Source: Enterococcus alishanensis
Lineage (GTDB): Bacteria > Bacillota > Bacilli > Lactobacillales > Enterococcaceae
DNA length: 64,000 bases
NCBI RefSeq assembly: GCF_019218635.1
Contig: NZ_JAHUZB010000002.1
Location: 310,001 to 374,000 of the forward strand
Direction of reading: 5' to 3'
Shown here: positions 9,321 through 19,582 of the stretch, piece after piece
Layout: the number at the start of each line of letters is the position of its first letter
Position numbering within the stretch: the stretch's first letter is position 1
Translations under genes and position numbers: made by a program
Notes under the pieces: model-generated
The model's input: only the letters and a program-made list of their open reading frames with translations
The model's database searches: none
What the model was told of the DNA's origin: nothing

Positions 9321-9462
9321 AGAAGAGAAAGTTTTCAATTCATTTTCATAAAGCTATTATTTTCTGCATATTTAAATCATTTTAGTAAAAAAAAACTATT
9401 TTAATTAGTATTTCGAGCGATCGTACGCATTTTTTTATGTTATTATAAAAGAAGAGAAAGTT
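9321..9462. repeat. 13-bp direct repeats in the glycogen operon upstream region
   Basis: AGAAGAGAAAGTT occurs at 9321-9333 and 9450-9462 in the 270-base gap before glgB. Between them is a GC-rich patch around 9415-9430 (GAGCGATCGTACGCA, containing the palindrome CGATCG) and a -10-like TATTATAA at 9441. These could be control elements of the glg operon, but I found no convincing -35/-10 pair or cre site. Confidence 0.35.
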
Positions 9463-9541
9463 AAAAAATAATGAAATAGAATTTTTATTTCAGATTTTTT
9501 TACAAGTATTTTTTGAGTAAAATAAGTAAATGAGGTGGCCT

Positions 9542-11446
9542 ATGAAAGAGAAATCTGATGTTGAAGAAAAGCCGTTACTTGAAGCCAAACAGAATTTTTT
9601 GTCGGGGGAAAACTTTTATGCCCAACATTTTTTAGGCGCACACTTAAAAAATGATCAATACACATTTCGAGTATGGGCACCTAATGCACAAATGGTATTT
9701 TTGGTGGGTGACTTTAATGACTGGAATGATTCTATTCCTATGGAAAAAGATGCTTATGGTATTTGGGAAGTAACAACCGCTTTACCTAGTGAAGGTGATT
9801 TGTACAAATTCAAAGTTCGTCAAGCAAACGGTCGTGAGATTATGAAAATTGATCCTTTTGCAATCTTTTTTGAAAAAAGACCAGGTGATGCTGCAGTACT
9901 TCATACAGTACCTGAAAAAAAATGGAAAGATGGTCTTTGGCGCGGCAGAAACAAACGTGTAAATCATTTTAAACGACCAATGAATATCTATGAAGTTCAT
10001 GCTAGCTCGTGGAAACATCACGAGGATGGTCAGCCGTATAATTTCGCTGAATTAACGGAAGAACTAGTGCCATATTTAGTGGAAATGAATTATACTCACG
10101 TGGAATTTATGCCATTGATGGAACATCCTTTAGGGATGAGCTGGGGTTATCAATTAATTGGTTATTTTGCATTAAGTTCATATTATGGTACACCAGAAGA
10201 ATTCCAAAATTTTGTAGAAGCTTGTCATTTAAACAATATTGGCGTGCTAGTCGATTGGGTACCTGGGCATTTTTGTATTAATGATGATACATTGCCTTAC
10301 TATGATGGAACGCCACAATTTGAATACCAGGATCCAGATCGGGCAAATAACGTTCGTTGGGGATCAATTAATTTTGATCTCGGCAAATCTGAAGTTCAAA
10401 GTTTCTTAATATCTAGTGCGATGTTTTGGATTGAGTTTTACCATATTGATGGTATTCGTGTAGATGCTGTTTCAAGCATGATTTATCGCGATTACGATGA
10501 TGGTCCTTGGACACCCAATCATGAAGGCGGAAATCAAAATTTCGAAGGCTATTATTTCTTGCAAAAATTAAATGCAGTTATCAAATTAGCCCACCCAAAT
10601 GTACTAATGATGGCTGAAGAAAGCTCTTCAGATACTCAAATTACTGGTTTAATTGAAACAGGTGCTTTAGGTTTCGATTACAAATGGAATATGGGGTGGA
10701 TGAATGATATTTTACGCTTTTACGAAATGGATCCGCTATATCGTGGAGACAATTTTAATCTATTGACTTTTTCGTTTATGTACATGATGGATGAAAATTT
10801 CATTTTACCTTTGTCTCATGATGAAGTTGTTCATGGTAAGAAAAGTTTGATGCATAAAATGTGGGGAGATCGCTATAAGCAATTTGCTCAGCTGCGAAAT
10901 TTGTTTACTTATTTTATGACTCATCCTGGGAAGAAGCTATTATTTATGGGTAGTGAATGGGGTCAATTTTTAGAATGGAAATATGATGAAGGCTTAGAAT
11001 GGGTGGATTTAAAGGATTCTCTTAATCATTCCATGCAATTTTTCACTAGCCAGTTAAATCAGTTTTATAAAGACAATCCAGCGTTGTGGGAATTGGAAGA
11101 ATCTTACGATACTATCGAGATTATTGACGCAGATAATACGAATGAAACAGTACTATCCTTTATCCGCAAAGGAAAACGTAAAAAGGACTTTTTAATTGTT
11201 ATTTTAAATATGACTCCAGTAGAAAGACAAGGTTTTAGAATTGGCGTGCCTTATGCTGGCAGTTATGAAGAAGTTTGGAATACGGAAATGCTAGAGTTTG
11301 GTGGAACTTGGACGGAGCATAATCCAGTAGCAGAAAGTGATGAATATCATTTTAAAGATTATCAATCTTCAATTACTACGACGGTACCGGCTTTGGGGGC
11401 ATTGATTTTAAAACCGTTAAAAGTAAATACACGGACAAAAAAATAA
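9542..11446 (+). CDS. glgB: 1,4-alpha-glucan branching enzyme
   Basis: The 634-residue GH13 enzyme makes alpha-1,6 branches in glycogen. ATG 9542 is preferred because GAGGTGG (9532-9538) sits correctly before it; the ATG at 9530 lies upstream of that site. Domain order: short N-terminus, CBM48 (about 35-120, with [10 protein letters not shown] and GDFNDW), the GH13 barrel, then a C-terminal beta domain. The catalytic set is present: DWVPGHF (region I), nucleophile D308 in GIRVDAVSS, acid/base E359 in MAEESS and stabiliser D427 in LSHDEV. It is the first gene of a glgB-C-D-A-P operon, the order seen in Bacillus and Lactobacillus acidophilus. Confidence 0.97.
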   Translation: MKEKSDVEEKPLLEAKQNFLSGENFYAQHFLGAHLKNDQYTFRVWAPNAQMVFLVGDFNDWNDSIPMEKDAYGIWEVTTALPSEGDLYKFKVRQANGREIMKIDPFAIFFEKRPGDAAVLHTVPEKKWKDGLWRGRNKRVNHFKRPMNIYEVHASSWKHHEDGQPYNFAELTEELVPYLVEMNYTHVEFMPLMEHPLGMSWGYQLIGYFALSSYYGTPEEFQNFVEACHLNNIGVLVDWVPGHFCINDDTLPYYDGTPQFEYQDPDRANNVRWGSINFDLGKSEVQSFLISSAMFWIEFYHIDGIRVDAVSSMIYRDYDDGPWTPNHEGGNQNFEGYYFLQKLNAVIKLAHPNVLMMAEESSSDTQITGLIETGALGFDYKWNMGWMNDILRFYEMDPLYRGDNFNLLTFSFMYMMDENFILPLSHDEVVHGKKSLMHKMWGDRYKQFAQLRNLFTYFMTHPGKKLLFMGSEWGQFLEWKYDEGLEWVDLKDSLNHSMQFFTSQLNQFYKDNPALWELEESYDTIEIIDADNTNETVLSFIRKGKRKKDFLIVILNMTPVERQGFRIGVPYAGSYEEVWNTEMLEFGGTWTEHNPVAESDEYHFKDYQSSITTTVPALGALILKPLKVNTRTKK

Positions 11447-11450
11447 AAAA

Positions 11451-11489
11451 GGGGGATGGTGAAAGCTAATTTTTTCACCAACAAAGATT
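11451..11489 (+). promoter_or_regulatory. glgC leader with hairpin between purine tract and start codon
   Basis: A GGGGG tract (11451-11455) is followed by a hairpin (GGTGAAA 11458-11464 with TTTCACC 11473-11479) and then 10 bases to the glgC ATG. No other Shine-Dalgarno-like sequence is close to the start. If the hairpin forms, the G tract is brought to ribosome-binding distance; if not, initiation should be weak. This is an inference from spacing. Confidence 0.5.
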
Positions 11490-12635
11490 ATGAAAACAGA
11501 AATCTTAGCAATGATCTTAGCCGGGGGAAAAGGCTCAAGATTAGGGAAATTGACACAACATATTGCAAAACCCGCTGTTCCGTTTGGTGGAAGGTATCGG
11601 ATTATTGATTTTACTTTAAGTAATTGCGTGAATTCAGGAATAAATAATGTTGGTGTCGTGACACAATATCAACCACTTGCTTTAAATAGTCATATTGGGA
11701 ATGGTTCAAGTTGGGGATTTGATGGACTGAATTCAGGGGTCACTATCTTACAACCATTTTCTAGTAATGACGGTAGTAAATGGTTTGAAGGTACTGCTCA
11801 TGCAATCTATCAGAATATGGATTACATTGATCAAATGGATCCACAGTATGTCTTGATTTTATCAGGAGATCACATTTACAAAATGGATTATGAAGCAATG
11901 CTTGATGTGCATAAAGAAAATAATGCATCTTTATCTGTTGCCGTTATAGAAGTACCTATGGAAGAAGCTTCTCGTTTTGGAATTATGAATACAGATGAAA
12001 ATAATCGAATTATTGAATTTGAAGAAAAACCAGAAGAACCAAAAAGTAATCTTGCATCGATGGGGATTTATATTTTCAACTGGTCTCGTTTACGAGATAT
12101 GCTACTAAATAGTTACCAAAAAGATGATCATATGCTTGATTTTGGGAAACATGTTATTCCTGCTTATCTTGAATCTGGTGAAAATGTTTTTGCTTATCGA
12201 TTCCAAGGTTACTGGAAAGATGTTGGTACAATTGATTCATTATGGGAATCAAATATGGAATTTATAGATCCTAATCACAGCTTAAATATTCGCGATAAAA
12301 ATTGGCGAGTTCTAGCTAAAAATACAGTTTCACCACCGCATTTCTTAACTGAAACAGCCTTGGTTAAAGATTCTTTGATAGTCGACGGTTGTTATGTCGC
12401 AGGTGAAGTTGATCACAGTATCTTATCAAATGATGTTCAAGTAAAAGAAGGCGCTGTGATAAAGGATAGTTTTATTATGCCGGGAGCTACAATTGGTCGA
12501 AATGTAAAAATGAATCGTGCGATTGTTGGCGAAAAAGCTATTATTGGTGACAATGCAGTAATTGATGGGACAGATGAGATTGCTATAGTTGGCTATTCTG
12601 AAGTGATTGGAGTGAATGTTGATGAGAGCGAATAA
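11490..12635 (+). CDS. glgC: Glucose-1-phosphate adenylyltransferase, catalytic subunit
   Basis: The 381-residue enzyme makes ADP-glucose from ATP and glucose-1-phosphate, the committed step of bacterial glycogen synthesis. The N-terminal nucleotidyltransferase domain has [16 protein letters not shown], the glucose-1-phosphate region [18 protein letters not shown] and the catalytic [11 protein letters not shown]; the C-terminal third is a left-handed beta-helix of hexapeptide repeats. Length matches Bacillus GlgC. The ATG at 11490 gives the family's usual N-terminus ([10 protein letters not shown]) but has no canonical ribosome site. glgD overlaps its 3' end by 14 bases, implying translational coupling of the two subunits. 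Confidence 0.96.
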   Translation: MKTEILAMILAGGKGSRLGKLTQHIAKPAVPFGGRYRIIDFTLSNCVNSGINNVGVVTQYQPLALNSHIGNGSSWGFDGLNSGVTILQPFSSNDGSKWFEGTAHAIYQNMDYIDQMDPQYVLILSGDHIYKMDYEAMLDVHKENNASLSVAVIEVPMEEASRFGIMNTDENNRIIEFEEKPEEPKSNLASMGIYIFNWSRLRDMLLNSYQKDDHMLDFGKHVIPAYLESGENVFAYRFQGYWKDVGTIDSLWESNMEFIDPNHSLNIRDKNWRVLAKNTVSPPHFLTETALVKDSLIVDGCYVAGEVDHSILSNDVQVKEGAVIKDSFIMPGATIGRNVKMNRAIVGEKAIIGDNAVIDGTDEIAIVGYSEVIGVNVDESE

Positions 12636-13770
12636 AATAGCGGCGATTATTAGCGGCGTATATGAAAGCAAAGAATTACTACCTTTAACTGAAAATCGAC
12701 CTTTATCTACTTTACCTTTTGATTGTAAATATCGTATTTTAGATTTTAGTCTTTCAAATGCTGTAAATGCCAATATTAAACAAGTTTATATGATCTTTAA
12801 TCAGCATCAGACTAAGTCAGTATTTGATCATATTGGTGGAGGACGAGAATGGCATCTTGATAGTGTTGATAGCCGTTTTTTCATTAATTTTTATCAAGAA
12901 TATTTACAGAAAAAAGCAGAAGGTTTACCATATTATGATGATGCGATTGATTTTTTAAATAAATCTAAGTCAGAGTACACTGTATTTATGGGTAACAGAA
13001 TGCTGTGTAATATTGATATTGAATCTGTTTTGAAAATTCATCAACAAAAAGATGTCGACTTAACAGTGGTGTATAAAAAAATGTCGAAAGAATATATTTC
13101 TGCAAAAGACGTTATCTTAAAAATCGATGATGGACACGTTATTGGTTATGATCGTTTTGAAAATAATAGATTGGAAGATGAATTGCATAATTTGTCCATG
13201 ACAATTTTTATCTGCCGAACAGATTGGTTGATCCGACAATTTCAAGAGGGTCAGCTAAATAATTCACCGGCTTCTATGCAAGAATTTTTAATGGATCGGA
13301 TGAATCAAGTACGAACATCTGCATATGAATATACAGGATTTTTAAGTAATATTTTTGATGTCAAATCTTATTATGATGCGAATATGGCAATGCTAGATTC
13401 AAAAAAATTCAATTCATTGCTATACACTAGTCAAAAAATTTATACAAAGTTAAAAAATGAAGTTGCAACTTATTATGCGCCGACTTCAGTTGTTAATAAT
13501 AGTCAGTTTGCAACGGGCTGTATTATTGAAGGAAAAGTTGAAAACTCGTTATTTTCAAGAAAAACCTTTGTCGCAAAAGATGCCGAAGTGTATGATAGTA
13601 TTGTAATGGCCAATGTGAAAATTCAAGAAAATGCTTTCATAAAAAATGCAATCGTTGATAAAAATGTCATCATTGAGCCAGGTGTGAAGATTATCGGAAC
13701 AGCTGAAAAACCAGTTGTTGTGAGGAAAAATGCCCATGTCTTAAACGATATCTATGGAGGCGAACATTGA
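12622..13770 (+). CDS. glgD: Glucose-1-phosphate adenylyltransferase, GlgD regulatory subunit
   Basis: A paralogue of GlgC that forms the GlgC/GlgD hetero-oligomer in Bacillus and streptococci and raises GlgC activity. The nucleotidyltransferase signature is degraded: [17 protein letters not shown] replaces the GGxGxRL loop, and the catalytic GDH is MGNRML here, as expected for a non-catalytic subunit. A C-terminal beta-helix follows. I use ATG 12622 (382 residues) because GGAG at 12609-12612 is 9 bases upstream; ATG 12616 would be only 3 bases away. The stop overlaps the glgA start by one base. Confidence 0.94.
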   Translation: MRANKIAAIISGVYESKELLPLTENRPLSTLPFDCKYRILDFSLSNAVNANIKQVYMIFNQHQTKSVFDHIGGGREWHLDSVDSRFFINFYQEYLQKKAEGLPYYDDAIDFLNKSKSEYTVFMGNRMLCNIDIESVLKIHQQKDVDLTVVYKKMSKEYISAKDVILKIDDGHVIGYDRFENNRLEDELHNLSMTIFICRTDWLIRQFQEGQLNNSPASMQEFLMDRMNQVRTSAYEYTGFLSNIFDVKSYYDANMAMLDSKKFNSLLYTSQKIYTKLKNEVATYYAPTSVVNNSQFATGCIIEGKVENSLFSRKTFVAKDAEVYDSIVMANVKIQENAFIKNAIVDKNVIIEPGVKIIGTAEKPVVVRKNAHVLNDIYGGEH

Positions 13771-15200
13771 TGAAAGTTTTATTTGCGGCAGCTGAATGTG
13801 CTCCCTTTTTTAAATCAGGTGGATTAGGCGATGTAGCCGGTGCTTTACCGAAGGAATTAAAGAAAAAAGGGGTCGATATTAAAGTTGTGTTGCCGTTTTT
13901 TACTAAGATGGCTGAAAAATATCAAGATCAACTAGAAGATTTGCTTCATTTTGATGTATATGTTGGTTGGCGTAAACAATACTGCGGGGTAAAATATTTA
14001 CAATTAAATGGAATAGATTATTACTTTCTTGATAATCTCTATTATTTCAATCGTGAAGAATTGTACGGATATTACGATGATGGTGAACGCTTTGCCTTTT
14101 TCCAATTAGCTTTGATTGAGATGATGGAAAAAATTAATTTCATTCCTGATGTTCTCCATGTGAATGATTATCATACCGCAATGGTGCCTTTCTTGTTAAA
14201 GGAAAAATATAATTGGATTTCGGCCTTCTCTGATATTCGCATCATTTTAACGATACACAATATCGAATTTCAAGGTCAGTTTGATAAACAAATTTTAGTC
14301 GACCTATTTGGGATGGGAACAGAACGTTATGATGACGGTACAATCAAATTCAATGATTGTTTGAATTTTATGAAAGCAGGAATTTTATATGCTGATCGAG
14401 TGACAACAGTTAGTCCATCTTACGCTAATGAAATCAAAACACCACAATTTTCATCAGGTTTAGATGTCATTTTACAGATGGAAAGTGGTAAATTAAGTGG
14501 CATATTAAATGGAATTGATACGGAGGTCTTTAATCCTGAAACGGATCCCGCAATCTTTGAAAAATTCAATATCGAAAATTTAGCTGAAAAGAAAAAGAAT
14601 AAAACTGATTTACAAAAAGTAATGGGTCTGCCCATTCGTGAAGACGTCCCATTGATTGGTGTGGTCAGTCGTTTGACATATCAAAAAGGTTTCCATTTGG
14701 TTTTACAAGAATTAGAAAATTTACTTCAATTTGACGTGCAATTTGTATTAATTGGTACAGGTGATCCGAATTTCGAAGCTGGTTTTAGCTATATTGGTAG
14801 CAAGTATCCAGAAAAAGCTAGCATTAATATTGCTTTTGATGTGAACTTGGCGCAAAAAGTTTATGCCGGAGCAGATATGTTTTTAATGCCATCAGCTTTT
14901 GAGCCATGTGGATTATCACAAATGATTTCCATGCGTTATGGCACTTTGCCGATTGTTCATGAAGTAGGTGGATTAAAAGATACCGTAATCCCTTATAATC
15001 CAATCACTCAAGCAGGCACTGGATTTGGTTTTAATATTTTTGAATCCTATATTTTGATGAATACTTGTAAGCAAGCAATAGCTTTGTACCAAGATGAACC
15101 TGATATTTGGCAAAAATTGATGGTTAATGGTATGAAAACAGACTTTAGTTGGGACTTGTCTAGTCAGAAATATTTGGCATTGTATCAAGGCATGCAATAA
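13770..15200 (+). CDS. glgA: Glycogen synthase (ADP-glucose type)
   Basis: The 476-residue GT5 glycosyltransferase extends alpha-1,4 glucan from ADP-glucose. ATG 13770 (overlapping the glgD stop as TGATG) has GGAGG 9 bases upstream; the TTG codon before it is rejected. The ADP-glucose-binding KSGGLGD motif is at K15-D21. The C-terminal Rossmann domain has [11 protein letters not shown] and the [12 protein letters not shown] catalytic block with its conserved Glu. Length matches GT5 enzymes. Together with GlgB, C and D it completes the synthesis branch. Confidence 0.96.
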   Translation: MKVLFAAAECAPFFKSGGLGDVAGALPKELKKKGVDIKVVLPFFTKMAEKYQDQLEDLLHFDVYVGWRKQYCGVKYLQLNGIDYYFLDNLYYFNREELYGYYDDGERFAFFQLALIEMMEKINFIPDVLHVNDYHTAMVPFLLKEKYNWISAFSDIRIILTIHNIEFQGQFDKQILVDLFGMGTERYDDGTIKFNDCLNFMKAGILYADRVTTVSPSYANEIKTPQFSSGLDVILQMESGKLSGILNGIDTEVFNPETDPAIFEKFNIENLAEKKKNKTDLQKVMGLPIREDVPLIGVVSRLTYQKGFHLVLQELENLLQFDVQFVLIGTGDPNFEAGFSYIGSKYPEKASINIAFDVNLAQKVYAGADMFLMPSAFEPCGLSQMISMRYGTLPIVHEVGGLKDTVIPYNPITQAGTGFGFNIFESYILMNTCKQAIALYQDEPDIWQKLMVNGMKTDFSWDLSSQKYLALYQGMQ

Positions 15201-15206
15201 TTAATA

Positions 15207-15245
15207 AAACCAGAGTCTGCGGTTTACCGTGAGATTTTGGTTTTT
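15207..15245 (+). terminator. Possible attenuator between glgA and glgP
   Basis: AAAACCA (from 15207) can pair with TGGTTTT (ending near 15244), with an imperfect inner stem closed by CGG/CCG around 15220-15229, followed by a T run. It is a weak intrinsic terminator placed between the biosynthetic and degradative halves of the operon, and could lower glgP expression. Confidence 0.5.
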
Positions 15246-15275
15246 CTTATAAATTCGTGAAGGTTGTGATAATTA

Positions 15276-17711
15276 ATGAACAAAAAAGAATTTAAGGCAA
15301 TATTTAAAAAGCGTTTAGCAGAAAAATACGCAATGGAAGTAGAGGATGCTACTGCTACAGAACTTTATCAAACGCTAGGTTCAATTATTACTGATAGTTA
15401 TTCGCCGGATTGGTATCAAACTTGGCAAGATTATCGTAAACAAAAACAAAAACAGGTTTATTATTTCTCAATTGAATTTTTACCTGGGCAGATGTTAAAA
15501 AGTAATTTATTAAATATGGGTTGGTTAGATATTGTTGAAGACGCCTTAGCAGATATGAATATTGATTTAGCTGATTTGGCTGCTGTTGAACCAGATATGG
15601 CACTAGGAAATGGTGGACTAGGTCGGTTGGCCTCATGCTTTATGGATTCAATTGCTTCTCGTGGATTGCCAGGAAATGGTAATGGAATCCGTTATCAATA
15701 TGGTTTATTTAAACAAAAATTTGTTGACGGTTATCAAGTAGAGCTACCAGACGAATGGTTAAATCAAGGGAATTTATGGGAAGTTCGCAAAGAAAGTAAA
15801 GCAGTTAATGTTCATTTTGGCGGACATGTTTGGATGAAAAAAATGCTAGATGGTAATTTAAAACCAGTTTACGAAGGTGGCTCTAAAGTTCGGGCAGTCC
15901 CTTATGATACTGGTATGGTCGGATATCAGAATCAAACGGTTAATACGATGCGCTTATGGTCGGTGGAAATTCCTGAAGAAGAGGAAGATCGTTATCGTAG
16001 TGTAGAAGAAAGACGCGCAGTTGAAGATTTAACCTCTGTATTGTATCCAGATGATTCTAATGAAGAAGGTCGAAATCTAAGATTAAGACAAGAATATTTC
16101 TTTGTTTCGGCTGGACTGCAAAGTATTTTACGTCATTATCTTCAATTACATGAACCAATTGATAAAATTAATCAATATGTGGCGATCCATATTAATGATA
16201 CCCATCCAGCTATGTGTGTGGCAGAATTTATGCGTCTATTAGTTGATGAGCAAAATGTTCCTTGGGAAAAAGCTTGGGATTTAACAATTAAAGTGATGAG
16301 TTATACTAATCATACAATTATGGCTGAGGCTTTAGAAAAATGGTCAGTCGGTATGATGAAGGCTGTTTGTCCCCGAATCTATCAAATCATTGAAGAAATT
16401 GATCGTCGTTTCGTCGTAGAGACATCTTGGGTTCATGGTGAAGAATTAGTCAGTCGCACACGTATTATCCAAAATGATCAAGTTCATATGGCTCATTTAG
16501 CAATTATTGGTTCTCATTCAACTAACGGAGTGGCAAAACTCCATTCTGATTTGTTAAAATCTGTTGTGCTCCATGATTTTTATATTTTATATCCAGATCG
16601 TTTTAATAATAAAACTAATGGAATCGCACAACGTCGCTGGTCACAAATTGCTAACCCTAACATGAGTCGGGTTTTAGATAAGACTATTGGCACTTCTTGG
16701 CGTCAAAATTCTAATGATTTAAGATTACTGTTGAATTATCAGGATGATGATACTGCTTTGGATGCTTTAGCGGTTGCTAAACGAGAAAATAAAATTGAAT
16801 TTGCTAATTATATTAAAGAGACAACCGGAATTACGGTGTCACCAGACGCGATTTTTGATGTACAAATAAAACGTCTGCATGCATATAAACGACAATTATT
16901 AAACTTGATGCATATTTTAAATATGTACTTTGATTTGAAAAATGATCCTACATTGGAAATTCCTGCCCGTGTATTTATTTTTGGAGCAAAAGCTGCGCCA
17001 AGTTATCATTATGCAAAAGCAATTATTAAGGTCATAAATGAAGTAGCAAAATTGATCAATAATGATCCAGCAATCAATGATAAAATAAAAATCGTCTTTT
17101 TAGAAAATTACAAAGTTTCTTTAGCTGAAAAAATTATTCCAGCAGCTGATGTTAGCGAACAAATTTCTCTCGCATCAAAAGAAGCTTCAGGAACTTCAAA
17201 TATGAAACTGATGCTAAATGGTGCGGTCACAATTGCTACACTAGATGGGGCGAATGTGGAAATTAGAAATTTTGTCGGTGATGACAATATTGCTATTTTT
17301 GGCTTAACCGAGGAAGAAGTTTATCGTTATTACCAAGACAATAGTTATAATGCCGGTGATATTTATAATCAAAATGAAAAAATTCACCGGGTAGTCAATG
17401 CTTTTGTGGATGGTACCATTCCAAACATTTTATTTGAAGGACAAGAAATTTATGATTCGTTAATTAAATATAACGATGAATACTTTGTTTTACGAGATTT
17501 TGATTCTTATTTAGCTGCTCAAAAGACGATTGAGGTTGCTTATTTAGACACAAGACGCTGGCGTCAAGTGAGTTTACAGAACATTGCCAATGCTGGAAGT
17601 TTCTCAGCAGATGACACGGTTCAAAAATATGCGGACGACATTTGGCAGATTGAGCCATTATTTAGTCACAATGATGAACGAGGTACAACCCATGGTCAAT
17701 ATTTATTATAA
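15276..17711 (+). CDS. glgP: Glycogen/maltodextrin phosphorylase
   Basis: The 811-residue GT35 enzyme releases glucose-1-phosphate from glycogen by phosphorolysis. The pyridoxal-phosphate lysine is K644 in EASGTSNMKLMLNG. Other family blocks include EFLPGQML, ALGNGGLGRLASCF and HINDTHPAM. ATG 15276 is 13 bases after GAAGG, a loose ribosome site. The gene overlaps the next one by 20 bases. Product glucose-1-phosphate can be reused by GlgC or enter glycolysis; no phosphoglucomutase gene is present in this window. Confidence 0.96.
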   Translation: MNKKEFKAIFKKRLAEKYAMEVEDATATELYQTLGSIITDSYSPDWYQTWQDYRKQKQKQVYYFSIEFLPGQMLKSNLLNMGWLDIVEDALADMNIDLADLAAVEPDMALGNGGLGRLASCFMDSIASRGLPGNGNGIRYQYGLFKQKFVDGYQVELPDEWLNQGNLWEVRKESKAVNVHFGGHVWMKKMLDGNLKPVYEGGSKVRAVPYDTGMVGYQNQTVNTMRLWSVEIPEEEEDRYRSVEERRAVEDLTSVLYPDDSNEEGRNLRLRQEYFFVSAGLQSILRHYLQLHEPIDKINQYVAIHINDTHPAMCVAEFMRLLVDEQNVPWEKAWDLTIKVMSYTNHTIMAEALEKWSVGMMKAVCPRIYQIIEEIDRRFVVETSWVHGEELVSRTRIIQNDQVHMAHLAIIGSHSTNGVAKLHSDLLKSVVLHDFYILYPDRFNNKTNGIAQRRWSQIANPNMSRVLDKTIGTSWRQNSNDLRLLLNYQDDDTALDALAVAKRENKIEFANYIKETTGITVSPDAIFDVQIKRLHAYKRQLLNLMHILNMYFDLKNDPTLEIPARVFIFGAKAAPSYHYAKAIIKVINEVAKLINNDPAINDKIKIVFLENYKVSLAEKIIPAADVSEQISLASKEASGTSNMKLMLNGAVTIATLDGANVEIRNFVGDDNIAIFGLTEEEVYRYYQDNSYNAGDIYNQNEKIHRVVNAFVDGTIPNILFEGQEIYDSLIKYNDEYFVLRDFDSYLAAQKTIEVAYLDTRRWRQVSLQNIANAGSFSADDTVQKYADDIWQIEPLFSHNDERGTTHGQYLL

Positions 17712-19524
17712 TGCTTGGCAGGAAAAGTATAAGCAGCCTTTTGGTGCGATTCCGATCAAACAAACAGTTCATTTCAACATCAACGTATCTGACTTTGCTA
17801 AAGCAAAAGTATATTTGGTGATTCGTGAAGAGGATAGTGCTAAGGGTGCAGAAACTTTCATGATGAATCAATTGGAAGAGGATTTGTTTCATTTTTGTTA
17901 TCGTCTTGGTGAACAGGCTGGTTTGTATTTTTATTATTTCAAAATTGATTTGATCAATGAAAATAATCAAGTATCTACCTATTATTGTAGTTATGGCGAA
18001 GATGGTGGTGCAGGAAAAATTTATGATTCAAAAAATCAGATGCCAGAGTATCAACTGACTTGTTATGAGACAGCTGAGATTGCACCTGATTGGTATCAAC
18101 AGGCAGTTTTTTATCAGATTTTTCCTGATCGTTTTAATAACGGTAATGAAAATGGCCAAGTAAATGCGCCTAAAAAAAATAGTTTTATATATGGAACTAA
18201 AGAAGATACGCCGATGTATATTCGAAATGAAAAAAATGAAATTTTAAGATGGGATTTCTACGGCGGTAACTTAAAAGGTATCCAAGCAAAAATTCCTTAT
18301 TTACTGGAGTTAGGAATTAACGCTTTATATTTAAATCCGATTTTCGAAGCAACTAGTAATCACCGTTATGACACGAATGATTATTTTAAAATTGATCCAA
18401 TGTTAGGAACAGAAAAAGATTTTGTGGAATTATTAGATGCTTTACATCAAGTCGGAATCCATATTATTTTAGATGGTGTCTTTTCCCATGTTGGTCGCAA
18501 TAGCCGTTACTTTAATCAAGCCGGCATCTATGGTGAAGAAGTCGGTGCTAGCAGAAATCAACAAAGCCCTTATTATTCTTGGTTCCAATTTACTAAATAT
18601 CCTGACGAATATCGTTCGTGGTGGGGTGTGGCAGATTTGCCGGAAGTAAATAAAGAAAATCCTAGTTTTCAGTCCTTTATTTATGGACCAAAGGGAGTCA
18701 TAGATAAATGGACAGCGCTAGGTGTAGATGGTTGGCGTTTGGATGTTGCTGATGAATTAACGGATGATTTTATCGGCGGAATACGCCAACGCTTGAATAC
18801 ATTTAAAAATAAAATATTGATCGGTGAAGTCTGGGAAGATGCTTCTAACAAGATTGCTTATGAAAAAAGAAGGAAATATTTATTTGGTAATCATTTACAG
18901 TCAGTGATGAATTATCCTTTACGTCAACAGATTCTAGATATTTTAACAATGCAAAAAAAGATGAGTCAAATTACTAAGGAAATGGTAGAAATTCAAGCCA
19001 ACTATCCGAAAGATTTTTACTACAATCAATTAAATAACCTTGGGACACATGATACAGAACGAATTTTTACAATGTTGAATCAATCAGAAGATGATTTAGA
19101 TGTCGCCTGGGGATTATTATTCATGATGCCCGGTATCCCTTGTGTTTATTATGGTGATGAAGCTGGAGTAACCGGTGGAACAGATCCTGACAATCGAAAA
19201 TATTTCCCATGGAATCACGTGAATCCAACGATTTATCAAGATTGTCATAAATGGATCAAACGCAGAAAGACACATAGCTCTCTTATGAATGGTGAATTCT
19301 ATCCATTTTATACTGAAACAGAAGATGTCTTTGGTGTATTGCGTTTTAATCAAGAAGAATATAGTGCGTATATTGTGAATCGCGGAGAAAACGACAAGGT
19401 TCTGAGATTGGCTGATTTGATTAATCCACGCCAGTTTAATGGTAATTTGTCAATTCTAGAAAAATTATTTTCAGAAAAAGTAATTGAAGGTCATGCAAAT
19501 TTATTTTTATCGATAAGAATATAA
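17692..19524 (+). CDS. GH13 alpha-amylase family enzyme (neopullulanase / cyclomaltodextrinase type)
   Basis: A 610-residue GH13 glucan hydrolase, probably acting in the cytosol on alpha-1,4 and/or alpha-1,6 links of glycogen or maltodextrins. No signal peptide. The start is ATG 17692 with GAGGT (17680-17684) 7 bases upstream; the longer frame from 17584 lies inside glgP. An N-terminal beta domain (about 1-125) precedes the barrel. Catalytic residues: DGVFSHVG (region I), nucleophile D351 in GWRLDVADE, acid/base E379 in IGEVWED, D454 in GTHDTER. The Lactobacillus acidophilus glycogen operon has an amylopullulanase at the same position. Debranching is the likely role; exact specificity cannot be read from sequence. 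Confidence 0.9.
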   Translation: MVNIYYNAWQEKYKQPFGAIPIKQTVHFNINVSDFAKAKVYLVIREEDSAKGAETFMMNQLEEDLFHFCYRLGEQAGLYFYYFKIDLINENNQVSTYYCSYGEDGGAGKIYDSKNQMPEYQLTCYETAEIAPDWYQQAVFYQIFPDRFNNGNENGQVNAPKKNSFIYGTKEDTPMYIRNEKNEILRWDFYGGNLKGIQAKIPYLLELGINALYLNPIFEATSNHRYDTNDYFKIDPMLGTEKDFVELLDALHQVGIHIILDGVFSHVGRNSRYFNQAGIYGEEVGASRNQQSPYYSWFQFTKYPDEYRSWWGVADLPEVNKENPSFQSFIYGPKGVIDKWTALGVDGWRLDVADELTDDFIGGIRQRLNTFKNKILIGEVWEDASNKIAYEKRRKYLFGNHLQSVMNYPLRQQILDILTMQKKMSQITKEMVEIQANYPKDFYYNQLNNLGTHDTERIFTMLNQSEDDLDVAWGLLFMMPGIPCVYYGDEAGVTGGTDPDNRKYFPWNHVNPTIYQDCHKWIKRRKTHSSLMNGEFYPFYTETEDVFGVLRFNQEEYSAYIVNRGENDKVLRLADLINPRQFNGNLSILEKLFSEKVIEGHANLFLSIRI

Positions 19525-19542
19525 GATATTTTCTCTAATTTG

Positions 19543-19551
19543 TGCTAGAAT
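19543..19551 (+). promoter_or_regulatory. Probable extended -10 promoter
   Basis: TGCTAGAAT (extended TGn plus TAGAAT at 19546-19551) lies about 30 bases before the next gene's start. The -35 region is poor, as is usual for extended -10 promoters. Confidence 0.45.
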
Positions 19552-19582
19552 TTAAGTACAAAATAAGATAGGATGAATGGCT

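Noticed and set aside
9321-9462. Short direct repeats before glgB as a CRISPR or iteron array
   Set aside because: Only two 13-bp copies and no regular spacing; no cas or replication genes are present in the window.
11456-11608. 50-codon frame overlapping the glgC start as a real leader peptide gene
   Set aside because: The G tract directly abuts its ATG with no spacing, and the sequence looks like out-of-frame glgC. It is kept only as part of the leader finding.
12426-12773. 115-codon minus-strand frame across the glgC/glgD junction
   Set aside because: Antisense to two well-conserved genes with no initiation signal.
17584-17691. Longer N-terminus for the GH13 enzyme starting inside glgP
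   Set aside because: The added residues are glgP sequence in another frame, and ATG 17692 has a proper ribosome site.
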